Notes under the pieces: generated by a model | What the model was told of the DNA's origin: nothing | The model's input: only the letters and a program-made list of their open reading frames with translations | The model's database searches: none | Position numbers and translations under genes: made by a program | Origin: Orobanche coerulescens | Taxonomy: Eukaryota > Streptophyta > Magnoliopsida > Lamiales > Orobanchaceae | Direction of reading: 5' to 3' | Assembly (NCBI GenBank): GCA_033398695.1 | Contig: CM065804.1 | Coordinates: 39,013,501 to 39,077,500 of the forward strand | DNA length: 64,000 bases | In this document: in pieces, positions 1 through 11,764 of the stretch | Layout of the letters: every line of letters begins with the position of its first letter | Numbering within the stretch: position 1 is the stretch's first letter

Positions 1-1403
1 CTCCTTCCTTAGACCTCTCAGTGCTTTCATGGCTGTGATTACTCTTGGTACTGTCCTACTCTTAGTACCATAAAAGGTGATCGACTCACCTTCGGAACAC
101 CTCAATGTTACCTTCTTCTCACGGCAGCTTATATCAGCATCATGTCTATCGAGCCAGTCCATACCAAGGATCAAATCAAAATCCATCGCGTTAATTAAAT
201 ACAGGCTAGCGTCAAATTCTCTACCTCCTATCTCAATATTCTCGTCAATCATTGTATTAGTGAGGATCATATTTCTTGACGGTAAGCTAACCTCAAGAGA
301 CTCAACGGTTCTAATGCTTCTATGACCAATAACATGATAAAACTTTGCAGACATAAAAGTATGTGTGGCACCAGTGTCAAATAAAGCAAAAGCAGGCACA
401 TTAGATATCATAAGCATACCTGACACTGTGCCGGGATTCTCATCTGCGTCCTTTTGGGTCAAAGAATAAATACGAGCCTTTCCTCCAGCACCTTGACCTT
501 TGGCCCTTTGGAGATGACAATTCGAAGCTGCATGCCCTGGCTCCTTACATCTGTAGCAGACACCTTTTCCATACAAACACTCCCCGCCATGATTCTTACC
601 ACACTTCGAGCACTCTGGCTTACTGGTTTGAGGCTTAGGTCCCGACATTTGATCAACTTTTGCTTGCTTATTAGAGACCATGGCCTTATTTTGGTTTCTA
701 TTCCAATGCCTCTTACCGATACTAGGCTTCGTAGACTGTTGTTGATACAGATTATGGCTAGCCTCAACCTCTTGGGCTCGAAAAACCGTCTCGGTATAGG
801 GTAGCACCCCATGACCAGCCACGATGTAACGAATACTCGGGCGTAAACCACTCCGGAACTTAAGGGCCCTCTTTCGATCTGTGTCCACCATGTGCTCCAC
901 AAAGAAGCTGATTTGGTTGAATTTTCTCTCATATTCTTCAACCGTCATTCCTCCTTGTTCAAGGTTCCAAAACTCTCTCTCCATCTTCTCTCGGTAGTCT
1001 TTGTAGTAATCTTGTTCCATCACTATTTCCTTGAACCGATCCCATGTTAACGCAGCACGCTCGGCCACCGGTCTCAAACGCCAATAGCTTATCCACCAGC
1101 GTCCAGCATCCTCCACCATTTGATATTGGCCACAAATAATTCTTTGCGCATCGGTGCACCCAATGAGCTCAAAGGTGCGCTCAAGCGACATGAACCATTC
1201 ATCAACGAAAGCTGGTCCTTCTCGACCGTTGAATGTGGGTGGAGTGAAACGTCGGAATTGTTGCACAACTTGTGCACGAGTTGGAGCCGCACGTTATTGT
1301 TGTGGTTATCCTGACCTCCGTCACCACCACCAAGGTTAGCATTCTGACCACCGAGATTATCTGCACCTCGGTTAGCTGGGCGTCCACGTCCACGAGTTGC
1401 CAT
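1..1403 (-). pseudogene. Unit A: Gag-protease part of chromovirus polyprotein, cut by window edge
   Basis: The start is the ATG at 1403, followed by an Arg/Gly/Asn-rich N-terminus as in the other units. A frameshift at about 1283-1292, where a CTGG present in units C and D reads CCG, separates this start from the rest of gag. From there the correct frame is open to base 1. It holds a retrotransposon Gag domain, two cysteine-rich knuckles (a short one and a CX2CX4HX4C one near 510-560) and the aspartic protease (DTGA near 375-390). Gag packages RNA and protease matures the polyprotein in the virus-like particle. RT and later domains lie left of the window. The single visible break falls at a CWG site, so it may be a sequencing error. 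Confidence 0.8.
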
Positions 1404-1827
1404 TATCCTAAGGCATACCACACGCAACGATCCTTCAGTACTTACCCAACGAGAGGGGTAAATAAAATGGAGGCGTTAGACTGCATCTATAGGTTGAGCA
1501 CCAGAGATTTCTAGCAATGATGACTTTCGCATGTCACACATATACTTATGAATTTATAAGAAAACAATTTCATGCCCAAATATTTTATCATAAAATTCTT
1601 ATATACAAAATAGACTAGAGATGCATCTTTAATGCATGAATCATGGTTGAGCTGGGAAACTGCATTTATCACATAATGAATGATCATAACTTAATGTACC
1701 TTGGAGTCGACGTGGAGCGGCAGAGGTGGATGATCATAATTGCTAAAAATATTTGATTACTGGCGAAAATGAAATTTTAGTTTAGAAAAAAGAAACCATT
1801 TTAACGAGTCTACTGAATCGTAGACCC
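1404..1827 (-). other. Unit A leader between PBS and gag
   Basis: About 420 bases of AT-rich untranslated leader, conserved in units B, C and D. No ORF or RNA gene is visible. It carries bases that sort the units: 'gactaga' near 1613 and 'gcggcag' near 1717 are shared with unit C, whereas units B and D have 'gactgga' and 'gcggtag'. Confidence 0.7.
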
Positions 1828-1839
1828 GCTCCGATACCA
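1828..1839 (-). other. Primer binding site of unit A
   Basis: On the minus strand this reads TGGTATCGGAGC, complementary to the 3' end of plant initiator tRNA-Met with one mismatch, four bases after the LTR end. Minus-strand DNA synthesis would start here. Confidence 0.85.
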
Positions 1840-2266
1840 CTTATGTAGCGACCACTTTTCTAAATATGATTCTTTTAATTTTAAGAAGAGTAAATAAAAA
1901 TTTTTGCATGGAAATACATTTCAAAAAGACAAACTTAATCATTGCAAGTAATCTTCTCGAGTCATTGTTAAAACAAAACATACCTTGACATAAAAATAAA
2001 ACAAATTGAACACTTGTTCATAAACATAGTTTGAAAGAAATAACATTAAATAAATAAACATCTAATCATAGGCTTGATCATCCCACTCTCAATCGCATGC
2101 CACATCGAGCTCCTCAACCCGAAAGGGGGTAAAATGGTGGGGTGAGCTTCCAACTCGCTCGGTGTGGAGAGTACGCAATATGTCTACGTTAATTACTAAA
2201 TATATTAGCAAGTATAAACAACATGGTGATAAATTCGATGCCCGTCGGCTAGCCCGAAGGCTTTAT

Positions 2267-2372
2267 GCACAATTAAGTGCTTCGATCGATTTGCACATTT
2301 AAGTGCTTCGATCGATTGCACATTTAAGTGCTTCATCGATTTGCACATTTAAGTGCTTCTTACTGATTTCAC
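2267..2372. repeat. Short direct repeats inside LTR1
   Basis: Four copies of a roughly 27-bp unit containing 'cacatttaagtgcttc'. In LTR3 and LTR4 the repeat ends in 'ctgactgattt'; here those bases read 'gatcgattt' with one base fewer. Equivalent repeats occur in every family-1 LTR. Confidence 0.85.
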
Positions 2373-2793
2373 GTGCACATACGAGACAATATATAAAGCA
2401 ATTAAAATAAACAAAAGCGTAATAAATCCCCACACCTGGATAAAATTGCAGTTCTGAACTTGAATGTGATGAAATGCTTGACTCGACAATTCTAGGCCCG
2501 TAAATTCTTGTTATTATCTACAATTAATAATAATAGAAAATTATTATTATTATATGACTTAGAATTAAATTGTAAGTGAATAATAACAGTAATTAAAAAT
2601 GTCAACATATTAAAAGCTTGGCCGAAAGGGACCGATTTTTTTTTTTTAAATATTGAATCTGGCTGGGGGAATTAAAAAGGATTGGAAAATATCTAGGGAC
2701 TGAAATTAAATACACTGAAAAATTGATTTGGGTTCAAATTGAAAGGTCTGGAACTATGGGGGCTAAATTGATAAAACCTAAAATATGGCAGGG

Positions 2794-2801
2794 TATAAAA
2801 A
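2794..2801 (+). promoter_or_regulatory. Antisense TATA box in LTR1
   Basis: TATAAAAA on the plus strand, opposite to gag-pol, followed by a pyrimidine-rich stretch (2805-2925) like a plant 5' leader. The arrangement is conserved in all four LTRs. Promoter activity is inferred. Confidence 0.45.
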
Positions 2802-4144
2802 CAAAACCTTCTCTTCACACTTAGGTCAGCCGACACTCACTTCTCATCCTCACTTCTCCTTCTCCCTTGGTGTTCTCTCTCTCTCTCCCGATTTCTTCTC
2901 GGTTTCTCTCTCTCACTCGGCCGAAATAAAATGGCGTAAAGACACACACACAAGCTCTCCGACTTACACGCCCATCTCGCGACCGGAGGAATCCTAATAG
3001 GAGGCGGTGGCGTGGGCGACGATATGCGACCTCAACGGCGGTTTTCCGGTAGCTCGTGGCGGTGGAGATCCTGGGCCGCGGGTTGCGCCTGCAGCGTTGG
3101 TGGCTCTAACGGTTGTTCACGTCGGCGAGGGTCCAGGTTGGAAAACGGCCGGATATGGTTTCGATTTCCGAATTTTGAGTTCGGGTTTCGTGTTGATATA
3201 ATCGGACGAAGTTGTATGAGAAGGCGGTCGATCGGAGGTCGATTCTGTTTCGGGTTTGAAGGTACGAGTTCGGGCCGAGTCCGGCTAAAAGCTTCGATTT
3301 CGGTTTGGTTTCGATGATTTCAATTTGGTTTCTATGTTCGTCATGATGCAAGGAGACGAAAGGTTAAAATTATTGGGTTCGTGCAAGTACTCTGGTTTGA
3401 AAATTTGGGTGTTTAGGAATTGAATTTAACAGATGTAGTATAATTTACCCTCTGTGGTATAAATTTGCGAAGAAAAATAAAATAAAAAAATAGAGTTTAC
3501 CTTTGTAGAAACCGATAATTTTGTAGAAGACGAGAGGAAGCGGATGATTCGCGTAAGATACAAGTGTTGCGTTGCGGCTACGGTGAGCTTATGCGTATTG
3601 TGTATTCTAGCTGTATTATACGGTATTTATCTTGAAAGAATTGCAACCACCCACGATGTAAAACTGCTCTGCATGATGCCCACTACTCCACTAAAGTGGT
3701 GGTTGATGATGGTGCGAAAAACTTCCGATCGTGAGTGTGTGAGAGAATGATTAAAATGATAATTGGTAGGTAAAATTATAATGGTTGGGCTTTAATTAAT
3801 TGTAGGATTTGGGCCGAGTATTATAATGGGTTTGGCTTAGGTCGCCCAAAGTGAATAAATTAAAATTAATTAAAATGGACTTGTGAAATCTTATGCGTAA
3901 CGATTAATATTGCTTAAAATTTGACTCGGGCCTAGAAACGACGAGATGAAACAATGAATTAAAATGAGAAATGCAACGAAACAAATCACATGACTTGTCA
4001 TGAATAATAATGGTATAAATGAATTTGAGTGATTATGAAAATGAAATGAATTAAATGATGAAATTATTCGGGCATTGATTTAATAAAATTGAATATGTTT
4101 TCTATAATTCACAATAAATGTATATGCAAAATCGGGGCGTTACA

Positions 4145-4161
4145 ACCTACCCCCCTTTAAC
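4145..4161 (-). other. Polypurine tract of unit B
   Basis: On the minus strand this reads TTAAAGGGGGGTAGGTT directly before the LTR start TGTAACGCCC, the expected primer for plus-strand DNA synthesis. Confidence 0.85.
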
Positions 4162-4185
4162 AAATTTTCGTCCTCGAAAATTAAA

Positions 4186-4613
4186 TTACGTACCTTGAAA
4201 AATGAATGTTGGGTACTTAGAACGGATCTCCTCTTCACGTTCCCAAGTTGCCTCATTTGGTCCATGACGACTCCATTGAACTTTCACCAATGTAATCTCT
4301 TTGTTTCAGAATCGTGTACCCTACGCTCCAGAATAGCTATAGGTACCTCCTCATAAGTCAGATTCTTGGCTACATGCAACTCTTTGAAATTGCATACATG
4401 ATCAGGATCATGTACGCATTTTCTCAGCATGGAGATGTGAAAGACATTGTGCACTCCTCATAATTCCACCGGCAATGCCAAACTATAAGTAAGATCACCA
4501 ACACGACCCAAAATCTCAAAAGGTCCAATATAACGAGGCTGTAGCTTTCCCTTTTTACCGAATCGTATTACTCCTTTCATCGGCGCTACCTTCAGGAACA
4601 CCTTCTCTCCAAT
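4186..4613 (-). pseudogene. Unit B: integrase C-terminus and chromodomain-like end
   Basis: This region continues the integrase after an in-frame TAG at 4614-4616. It encodes the GPFEIL block typical of Ty3/gypsy integrase C-termini and then a chromodomain-like segment ending in a VQWSRHG...ATWE block. In chromoviruses this domain is thought to steer integration to particular chromatin. Relative to units C and D there is a frameshift near 4308, where 'ttcgtaactggtg' has become 'ttcagaatcgtg'. It is therefore untranslatable as it stands. Confidence 0.75.
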
Positions 4614-5981
4614 CTAAAATTTGATATCCTTCCTCGTTTTATCCGCATAAGACTTCTGCCGATCCTGGGCAGTCTTAATTCTACTTCTGATTTCGGCTAT
4701 CTTCTCTACAGTCTGCTCGATCAATTCTGGACCCAAAATTTTTCCTTCTCCAACCTCACTCCAATAAAGGGGCGATCGACATTTCCTTCCGTACAGAGCC
4801 TCATACGGGGCCATTTGTATAGTTGCTTGGTAACTATTGTTATAAGCAAACTCCACTAACGGCAAAATATTCTCCCAATTCTCACCAGTATCAAGAACAC
4901 ACGCCCTCAACAAGTCTTCAAGTGTCTTGATAGTCCGCTCAGATTGACCATCGGTTTGCGGATGATATGCAGTACTGAAATTCAACTTAGTGCCCAAAGC
5001 ACTTTGAAGACTCTTCCAAAATTTCGACGTAAATCGCGGATCTCTATCTGATACGATCGATACGGGAACACCATGTAGCCTCAAAATCTCCCGGATATAA
5101 ATCTGTGCATATTGTTCCATACTGTAAGTCATCCTCACACGTAGAAAATGAGATGACTTCGTCAAACGATCTACTATCACCCAGATAGCGTCGTTCTTCC
5201 TCACGGTTCGTGGCAGACCAACCACGAAATCCATTGTGATATGCTCCCATTTCCATTCTGGGATTTCCAATGGTTGAAGTAAACCTCCTGGCCGTTGGTG
5301 TTCTGCCTTCACCTGCTGACATATCATACACCTCTCCACAAATACACCAATGTCCCGTTTCATTCCTCTCCACCAAAAGAACTTCTTCAGGTCGTGGTAC
5401 ATCTTTGTACCTCCCGGGTGAGCGGAGTATGGTGCATTGTGAGCTTCTTCAAGGATTTGCTTCCTAAGGAATGGATCCTTAGGAACACATAACCTCTCAT
5501 CATAAGTCAAAACGTCGTCTGCGGAAACGACAAACTTCTCAATACTCCCAGCTTGTGCTCGATCCTTCATCTTGCACAAGAACTTATCACGTGGTTGAGC
5601 CTCCTTAATCTTATCCCTCAAGTTTGGTTGCAAGACCAAAGATGATAGGATTGCTTTCGAATGTTTTGAAGACTCAACTACCTCAATCCTCAACTGGGAG
5701 AACTCCTTTATCAAACTCTCCTGATCGGTCAAGCAAGCTAACTTGCTTCTAGTCTTCCGACTCAAGGCATCAGCTACCACATTAGCCTTACCCGGATGGT
5801 AATGAATAGTACAATCATAGTCCTTCACCAATTCTAACCATCGCCTTTGTCTCATGTTAAGGTCCTTCTGTGTGAAAAGATACTTCAAACTTTTATGGTC
5901 AGTGTATATCTCACACTTCCCTCCGTAGAGATAGTGACGCCAAATCTTCGCGCATGTACTACAAAGACAATTCAAGATCAT
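4614..5981 (-). pseudogene. Unit B: RNase H C-terminus and integrase
   Basis: 455-codon open frame. It begins in the RNase H/connection region ([27 protein letters not shown]), then carries the integrase zinc-binding HHCC region (AHPG, CMICQQ), the catalytic core with Asp in MDFVVGLP, Asp in SDRDPRF and Glu in GQSERT, and ends at a TAG in the C-terminal domain. The three integrase catalytic residues are present, unlike in unit D. The TAG occurs at the same place in units B, C and D. The first residues of this frame are not native: a frameshift at about 5960 joins it to the upstream RNase H frame. Confidence 0.85.
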
Positions 5982-6321
5982 GCGTTGGATAGTTCAACTC
6001 ATGTGGTTTAAGTTGACTCGATGCATAGGCTACTACTTTACCATGTTGCATCAGAACACAACCCAACCCCTGCTTTGAGGCATCGCTATAAATAACAAAG
6101 TCTTCCGTCGGATCAGGAATCGTTAATACTGGTGCCGAGGTTAGTCTCCTTTTCAACTCTTGAAAGCTTTCCTTGCACTTGTCGTTCCATTCAAACCTCA
6201 CGCCTTTCCTTGTTAACTGGGTCATAGGAGTGGCGATTTTCGAAAATCCTTCGATAAATCTCCTATAATAGACTAGGCCCAGAAAGTGCGGACTTCGCTC
6301 GCATTCTTGGGTATTCCCCAA
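5959..6321 (-). pseudogene. Unit B: RT thumb and RNase H N-terminus
   Basis: 120-codon frame with the [12 protein letters not shown] block and the RNase H start ([16 protein letters not shown], catalytic Asp present). It overlaps its neighbours in other frames, which indicates small indels at about 6290 and 5970 compared with unit C. RNase H would degrade the RNA template during reverse transcription. Confidence 0.8.
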
Positions 6322-6899
6322 CTACTCACTGCTACAACTTTATCGGGATCAACCTCAATTCCTTTTGAAGTCACCACATGTCCAAGGAATCCAACTCTGT
6401 TTAACCAAAACTCACATTTCTTGAATTTAGCATACAACTTCTCCTTGTGAAGTGTCTCCAATGTAATCCTCAAATGTTCTTGGTGTTGTTCCTTGTCCTT
6501 AGAATACACCAAGATGTCATCTATAAAGACGATCAGGAACTTATCCAAGTAAGGTTGGAACACCCTGTTCATCAAATCCATAAAGACTGCCGGTGCATTA
6601 CTCAGACCAAAAGGCATTACTACAAATTCAAAATGTCCATAACGGGTTCTGAAAGCCGTCTTGGGAATGTCACACTCCCTAATCTTTAGTTGGTGGTATC
6701 CCGACCGCAAATCGATCTTCGAAAAGGTTCCAGCTCCTCTCAACTGATCGAATAGATCCTCGATTCTCGGTAGTGGGTACTTGTTCTTCACCGTGAGTCG
6801 ATTCAACTCTCTGTAATCTATACACATCCGAAGTGACCCATCCTTCTTTCTTACAACAAGATCTTGGTGCACCCCATGGTGACACACTAGGACGAACAA
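6273..6899 (-). pseudogene. Unit B: reverse transcriptase core
   Basis: 208-codon frame covering RT fingers and palm: [22 protein letters not shown] (first catalytic Asp), [14 protein letters not shown] and FIDDIL (catalytic Asp pair). All three RT aspartates are intact. The frame is broken upstream near 6860-6900, where the conserved SPWGAPVLF block is garbled, and downstream near 6290. Confidence 0.88.
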
Positions 6900-8535
6900 A
6901 TCCGAGCTCCAACGGCTCTTGAATTTGGACCTTCAATTCTTGAAGTTCCTCGGAGCCATCCTATATGGCGCTTTGGACATTAGGGCCGCCCTGTGACTAA
7001 ATCAATACTAACGCCACTTGCCGGTCGGGTGGGACTCGGCAAATCTTCCGAAACACATCCAAACTCTCGTACTACTGTACGTGCGTAGGGGACACCTCAT
7101 TAGTACGAGTGTCGACCAAACTCACCAAGTAACCCCGACATTTCTCCTTCCTTAGACCTCTCGGTGCTTTCATGGTCGTGATTACTCTTGGTACTGTCCT
7201 ACTCTTAGTACCATAAAAGGTGATCGACTCGCCTTCTAACACCTCAATGTTACCTTCTTCTCACGGCTTATATCAAGCATCATGTCTATCGAGCCACCCA
7301 TACCAAGGATCACATCAAAATCCATCGCGTTAATTAAATACAAAGAAGGCCAAATTCTCTACCTCCTATCTCAATATTCTCACAATCATTGTATTAGTGA
7401 GGATCGTATTTCTGACGGTAAGCTAACCTCAAGAGACTCAACGGTTCTAATGCTTCTATGACCAATAGCATGATAAAACTTTGCACATAAAAGTATGTGT
7501 GGCACCGGTGTCAAATAAAGCAAAAGGTGCACATTAGATATCATAAGCATACCCGACACACCGTGCCGGATTCTCATCTGCGTCCTTTTGGGTCAAAGAA
7601 TAAATACGAGCCTTTCCTCCAAGACCTTGACCTTTGGCCCTTTGGAGATGACACCAAGCCGCATGCCCCGGCTCCTTACATCCGTAGCGCACACCTTTTC
7701 CATACAAACACTCCCCGCCATGATTCTTACCACACTTCGAGCACTCTGGCTTACTGGTTTGAGGCTTAGGTCCCGACCTTTGATCAACTTTTGCTTGGTT
7801 ATTAGAGACCATGGCCTTATTTTGGTTTCCATTCCAATGCCTCTTACCGATACTAGGCTTCGTAGACTGTTGTTGATCCAGATTATGGCTAGCCTCAACC
7901 TCTTGGGCTCGAAAAACCGTCTCGGTATAGGGTAGCACCCCATGACCAGCCACGATGTGACGAATACTCGGGCGTAAACCACTCCGGAACTTAAGGGCCC
8001 TCTTTCGATCTGTGTCCACCATGTGCTCCACAAAGAAGCTGATTTGGTTGAATTTTCTCTCATATTCTTCAACCGTCATTCCTCCTTGTTCAAGGTTCCA
8101 AAACTCTCTCTCCATCTTCTCTCGGTAGTCTTTGTGAGTAGTACTGTTCCATCACTATTTCCTTGAACCGATCCCATGTTAACGCAAAGACGCTCGGCCA
8201 CCGGTCTCAAACGCCAATAGCTTATCCACCGGCGTCCAAAGATCCTCCACCATTTGATATTGGCCACAAATAATTCTTTGCGCATCGGTGCACCCAATGA
8301 GCTCAAAGGTGCGCTAAAGCGACATGAACCATTCATCAACGAAAGCTGGTCCTTATCGACCGTTGAATGTGGGTGGAGTGAAACGTCGGAATTGTTGCAC
8401 AACTTGTGCCCGAGTTGAGCCGCACGTTATTGTTGTGGTTATCCCGACCTCCGTCACCACCACCAAGGTTAGCATTCGACCACCGAGATTATCTCGCACC
8501 TCGGTTAGTCAAGGCCCACGTCCACGAGTTGCCAT
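6900..8535 (-). pseudogene. Unit B: Gag and protease, heavily frame-disrupted
   Basis: The start ATG is at 8535. Comparison with unit D shows the same order (Arg/Gly-rich N-terminus, Gag domain, cysteine knuckles, protease), but many short indels break the frame. Examples: 'cagcacgctc' has become 'caaagacgctc' (near 8185), 'caggctagcgtc' has become 'caaagaaggc' (near 7340), and 'tctggaaacacatccagaaa' has become 'tccgaaacacatccaaa' (near 7047). One 193-codon stretch (7534-8115) still reads as Gag including a damaged knuckle. Most changes lie at CAG or CTG, so sequencing error is a serious alternative to real decay. Confidence 0.75.
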
Positions 8536-8957
8536 TATCCTAAGGCATACCACACGCAACGATCCTTCATGCTTACCCAACGAGAGGGGAAATAAAATGG
8601 AGGCGTTACACTGCATCTATAGGTTGAGCACCAGAGATTTCTAGCAATGATGACTTTCGCATGTCACACATATACTTATGAATTTATAAGAAAACAATTT
8701 CATGCCCAAATATTTTATCATAAAATTCTTATATACAAAATAGACTGGAGATGCATCTTTAATGCATGAATCATGGTTGAGCTGGGAAACTGCATTTATC
8801 ACATAATGAATGATCATAACTTAATGTACCTTGGAGTCGACGTGGAGCGGTAGAGGTGGATGATCATAATTGCTAAAAATATTTGATTACTAGCGAAAAT
8901 GAAATTTTAGTTTAGAAAAAAGAAACCATTTTAACGAGTCTACGTAATCGTAGACCC
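8536..8957 (-). other. Unit B leader between PBS and gag
   Basis: Untranslated leader homologous to 1404-1827. No gene is visible. It carries the B/D-type bases 'gactgga' near 8742 and 'gcggtag' near 8849. Confidence 0.7.
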
Positions 8958-8969
8958 GCTCCGATACTA
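8958..8969 (-). other. Altered primer binding site of unit B
   Basis: On the minus strand this reads TAGTATCGGAGC: the second base of the tRNA-Met complement is A instead of G. The same G-to-A change occurs at LTR4 (23270-23281) but not at LTR1 or LTR3. It would weaken priming. Confidence 0.75.
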
Positions 8970-9396
8970 CTTATGTAGCGACCACTTTTCTAAATATGAT
9001 TCTTCTAATTTTAAGAAGAGTAAATAAAAATTTTTGCAATGAAATACATTTCAAAAAGACAAACTTAATCATTGCAAGTAATCTTCTCGAGTCATTGTTA
9101 AAACAAAACATACCTTGACATAAAATAAAACAAATTGAACACTTGTTCATAAACATAGTTTGAAAGAAATAACATTAAATAAATAAACATCTAATCATAG
9201 GCTTGATCATCCCACACACAATCGCATGCCACATCGAGCTCCTCAACCTGAAAGGGGGTAAAATGGTGGGGTGAGCTTCCAACTCGCTCAGTGTGGAGAG
9301 TACGCGAGATATCTACGTTAATTACTAAATATATTAGCTAGTATAAACAACATGACTGATAAATTCGATGCCCGTCGGCTAGCCCGAAGGCTTTAT

Positions 9397-9495
9397 GCAC
9401 AATTAAGTGCTTTGATCGATTTGCACATTTAAGTGCTTCTGATTGCACATTTAAGTGCTTCATCGATTTGCACATTTAAGTGCTTCGATCGATTT
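9397..9495. repeat. Short direct repeats inside LTR2
   Basis: Four roughly 27-bp units with 'cacatttaagtgcttc', shortened relative to LTR3 because the 'ctgactg' spacer is altered. Confidence 0.8.
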
Positions 9496-9919
9496 CACGT
9501 GCACATACGAGACAATATATAAAGCAATTAAAATAAAGAAAAGCGTAATAAATCCCCACACCTGGATAAAATTGCAGTTCTGAACTTGAATGTGATGAAA
9601 TGCTTGACTCGACAATTCTAGGCCCGTAAATTCTTGTTATTATCTACAATTAATAATAATAGAAAATTTTTATTATTATATGACTTAGAATTAAATTGTA
9701 AGTGAATAATAATAGTAATTAAAAATGTCAACATATTAAAAGCTTGGCCGAAAGGGACCGATTTTTTTTTTTAAAATATTGAATCTGGCTGGGGGAATTA
9801 AAAAGGATTGGAAAATATCTAGGGACTGAAATTAAATACACTGAAAAATTGATTTGGGTTCAAATTGAAAGGTCTGGAACTATGGGGGCTAAATTGATAA
9901 AACCTAAAATATGGCAGGG

Positions 9920-9927
9920 TATAAAAA
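9920..9927 (+). promoter_or_regulatory. Antisense TATA box in LTR2
   Basis: TATAAAAA on the plus strand followed by a pyrimidine-rich stretch to about 10050. Same arrangement as in the other three LTRs, opposite to gag-pol. Confidence 0.45.
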
Positions 9928-11294
9928 CAAACCCTTCTCTTCACACTTAGGTCAGCCGACACTCACTTCTCATCCTCACTTCTCCTTCTCCCTTGGTGTT
10001 CTCTCTCTCTCTCCCGATTTCTTCTCGGTTTCTCTCTCTCACTCTCGGCCAGAAATAAAATGGCAGAAAGACACACACACAGAAGCTCTCCGACTTACAC
10101 GCCCATCTCGCGACCGGAGGAATCCGGAATAGGAGGCAGTGGCGGCGGGCAACGATATGTGACCTCAACGGCGGTTTTCCAGTAGCTCGTGGCGGTGGAG
10201 ATCCTGGGCCGCGGTTTGCGCCTGCAGCGGTGGTGGTTCGAACGGTGGTTCACGACGGCGAGGGTCCAGGTTGGAAAACGGGCTGGATATGGTTTCTGAT
10301 TTCCGAATTTTGAGTTCGGGTTTCTGTGTTGATATAATCGGACGAACTTGTATGAGAAGGCAGGTCGATCGGAGGTCGATTCTGTTTCGGGTTTGAAGGT
10401 ACTGAGTTCGGGCTGAGTCCGAGCTAAAAGCTTCGATTTCGGTTTGGTTTCGATGATTTCTGAATTTGGTTTCTATGTTCTGGTCATGATGCAACGAGAC
10501 GAAAGGTTAAAATTATTGGGTTCAGGCAAGTACTCTGGTTTGAAAATTTGGGTGTTTAGGAATTGAATTTAACAGATGTAGTATAATTTACCCTCTGTGG
10601 TATAAATTTGCAGAAGAAAAATAAAATAAAATAAAATAGAGTTTACCTTTGGAGAAACTGATAATTTTGTAGAAGACGAGAGGAAGCAGATGATTCGCAG
10701 AAGATACAAGTGTTGCGTTGCGGCTACAGTGAGCTTATGTGTATTGTGTATTCTAGCTGTATTATACAGTATTTATACTGAAAGAATTGCAACCACCCAC
10801 GATGTAAAACTGCTCCTGCATGATGCCCACTACTCCACTAAAGTGGTGGTTGATGATGGTGCAGAAAAACTTCCGATCGTGAGTGTGTGTGAGAGAATGA
10901 TTAAAATGATAATTGGGCTGGGTAAAATTATAATGGTTGGGCTTTAATTAATTGTAGGATTTGGGTGAGTATTATAATGGGTTTGGCTTAGTCGCCCAAA
11001 GTGAATAAATTAAAATTAATTAAAATGGACTTGTGAAATCTTATGCGTAAAGATTAATATTGCTTAAAATTTGACTCGGGCCTAGAAACGACGAGATGAA
11101 ACAATGAATTAAAATGAGAAATGCAACGAAACAAATCACATGACTTGTCATGAATAATAATGGTATAAATGAATTTGCGTGATTATGAAAATGAAATGAA
11201 TTAAATGATGAAATTATTCGGGCATTGATTTAATAAAATTGAATATGTTTTCTATAATTCACAATAAATGTATATGCGAAATCGGGGCGTTACA

Positions 11295-11311
11295 ACCTAC
11301 CCCCCTTTAAC
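11295..11311 (-). other. Polypurine tract of unit C
   Basis: Same purine run as at 4145-4161, directly before the LTR2 start on the minus strand. Confidence 0.85.
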
Positions 11312-11335
11312 AAATTTTCGTCCTCGAAAATTAAA

Positions 11336-11752
11336 TTACGTACCTTGAAAAATGAATGTTGGGTACTTAGAACGGATCTCCTCTTCACGTTCCCAAGTTG
11401 CCTCATTTGGTCCATGACGACTCCATTGAACTTTCACCAATGTAATCTCTTTGTTTCGTAACTGGTGTACCCTACGCTCCAGAATAGCTATAGGTACCTC
11501 CTCATAAGTCAGATTCTTGGCTACATCCAACTCTTTGAAATTGCATACATGATCAGGATCATGTACGCATTTTCTCAGCATGGAGATGTGAAAGATATTG
11601 TGCACTCCTGATAATTCCACCGGCAATGCCAAACTATAAGTAAGATCACCAACACGACCCAAAATCTCAAAAGGTCCAATATAACGAGGCTGTAGCTTTC
11701 CCTTTTTATCGAATCGTATTACTCCTTTCATCCGCGCTACCTTCAGGAACAC
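11336..11752 (-). pseudogene. Unit C: integrase C-terminus and chromodomain-like end
   Basis: 138-codon open frame after the shared TAG (11765-11767). It contains GPFEILGRVGDLTYSLALP, then a chromodomain-like end with ILERRVHQLRN and VQWSRHGPNEATWE, stopping near the polypurine tract. It is intact over its length but cut off from the rest of pol by the TAG. The domain assignment rests on position and motif similarity to chromovirus integrases. Confidence 0.82.
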
Positions 11753-11764
11753 CTTCTCTCCAAT

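Larger units (their letters stand above)
1844..4144 (-). repeat. Family-1 LTR1 (5' LTR of unit A and 3' LTR of unit B)
   Basis: 2301-bp LTR with TG...CA ends, bounded by PBS on the left and polypurine tract on the right. It contains 27-bp direct repeats (2267-2372), a plus-strand TATA box (2794-2801) with a pyrimidine-rich stretch after it, and short plus-strand ORFs I regard as non-genes. It groups with LTR3 at diagnostic positions ('attcttttaat' near 1869, 'aaacaaaagcg' near 2410), but many CAG and CTG sites of LTR3 are altered here, for example near 2224 and 2237. Confidence 0.92.
8974..11294 (-). repeat. Family-1 LTR2 (5' LTR of unit B and 3' LTR of unit C)
   Basis: 2321-bp LTR with TG...CA ends. 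It groups with LTR4 at 'attcttctaat' (near 8999), 'aaagaaaagcg' (near 9535) and 'aataatagtaatt' (near 9709). It contains direct repeats (9397-9495), a plus-strand TATA box (9920-9927) and a plus-strand ORF at 10690-10947 with a hydrophobic segment, which I do not accept as a gene. Confidence 0.92.

Noticed and set aside
459..941. 160-codon minus-strand ORF in gag of unit A, repeated in other units
   Set aside because: It is an alternate frame of Gag. The correct frame matches the Gag domain and zinc knuckles and stays open to the edge.
2785..3317. Possible host gene first exon after the antisense TATA box
   Set aside because: The block is in all four LTRs at the same place and has no sustained open frame, so it belongs to the LTR and is not a local gene.
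10690..10947. 85-codon plus-strand ORF with a hydrophobic segment inside LTR2 (also 17823-18080)
   Set aside because: It lies antisense within the LTR, is broken in LTR1 and LTR4, and I see no homology. Similarity between copies follows from LTR identity alone.
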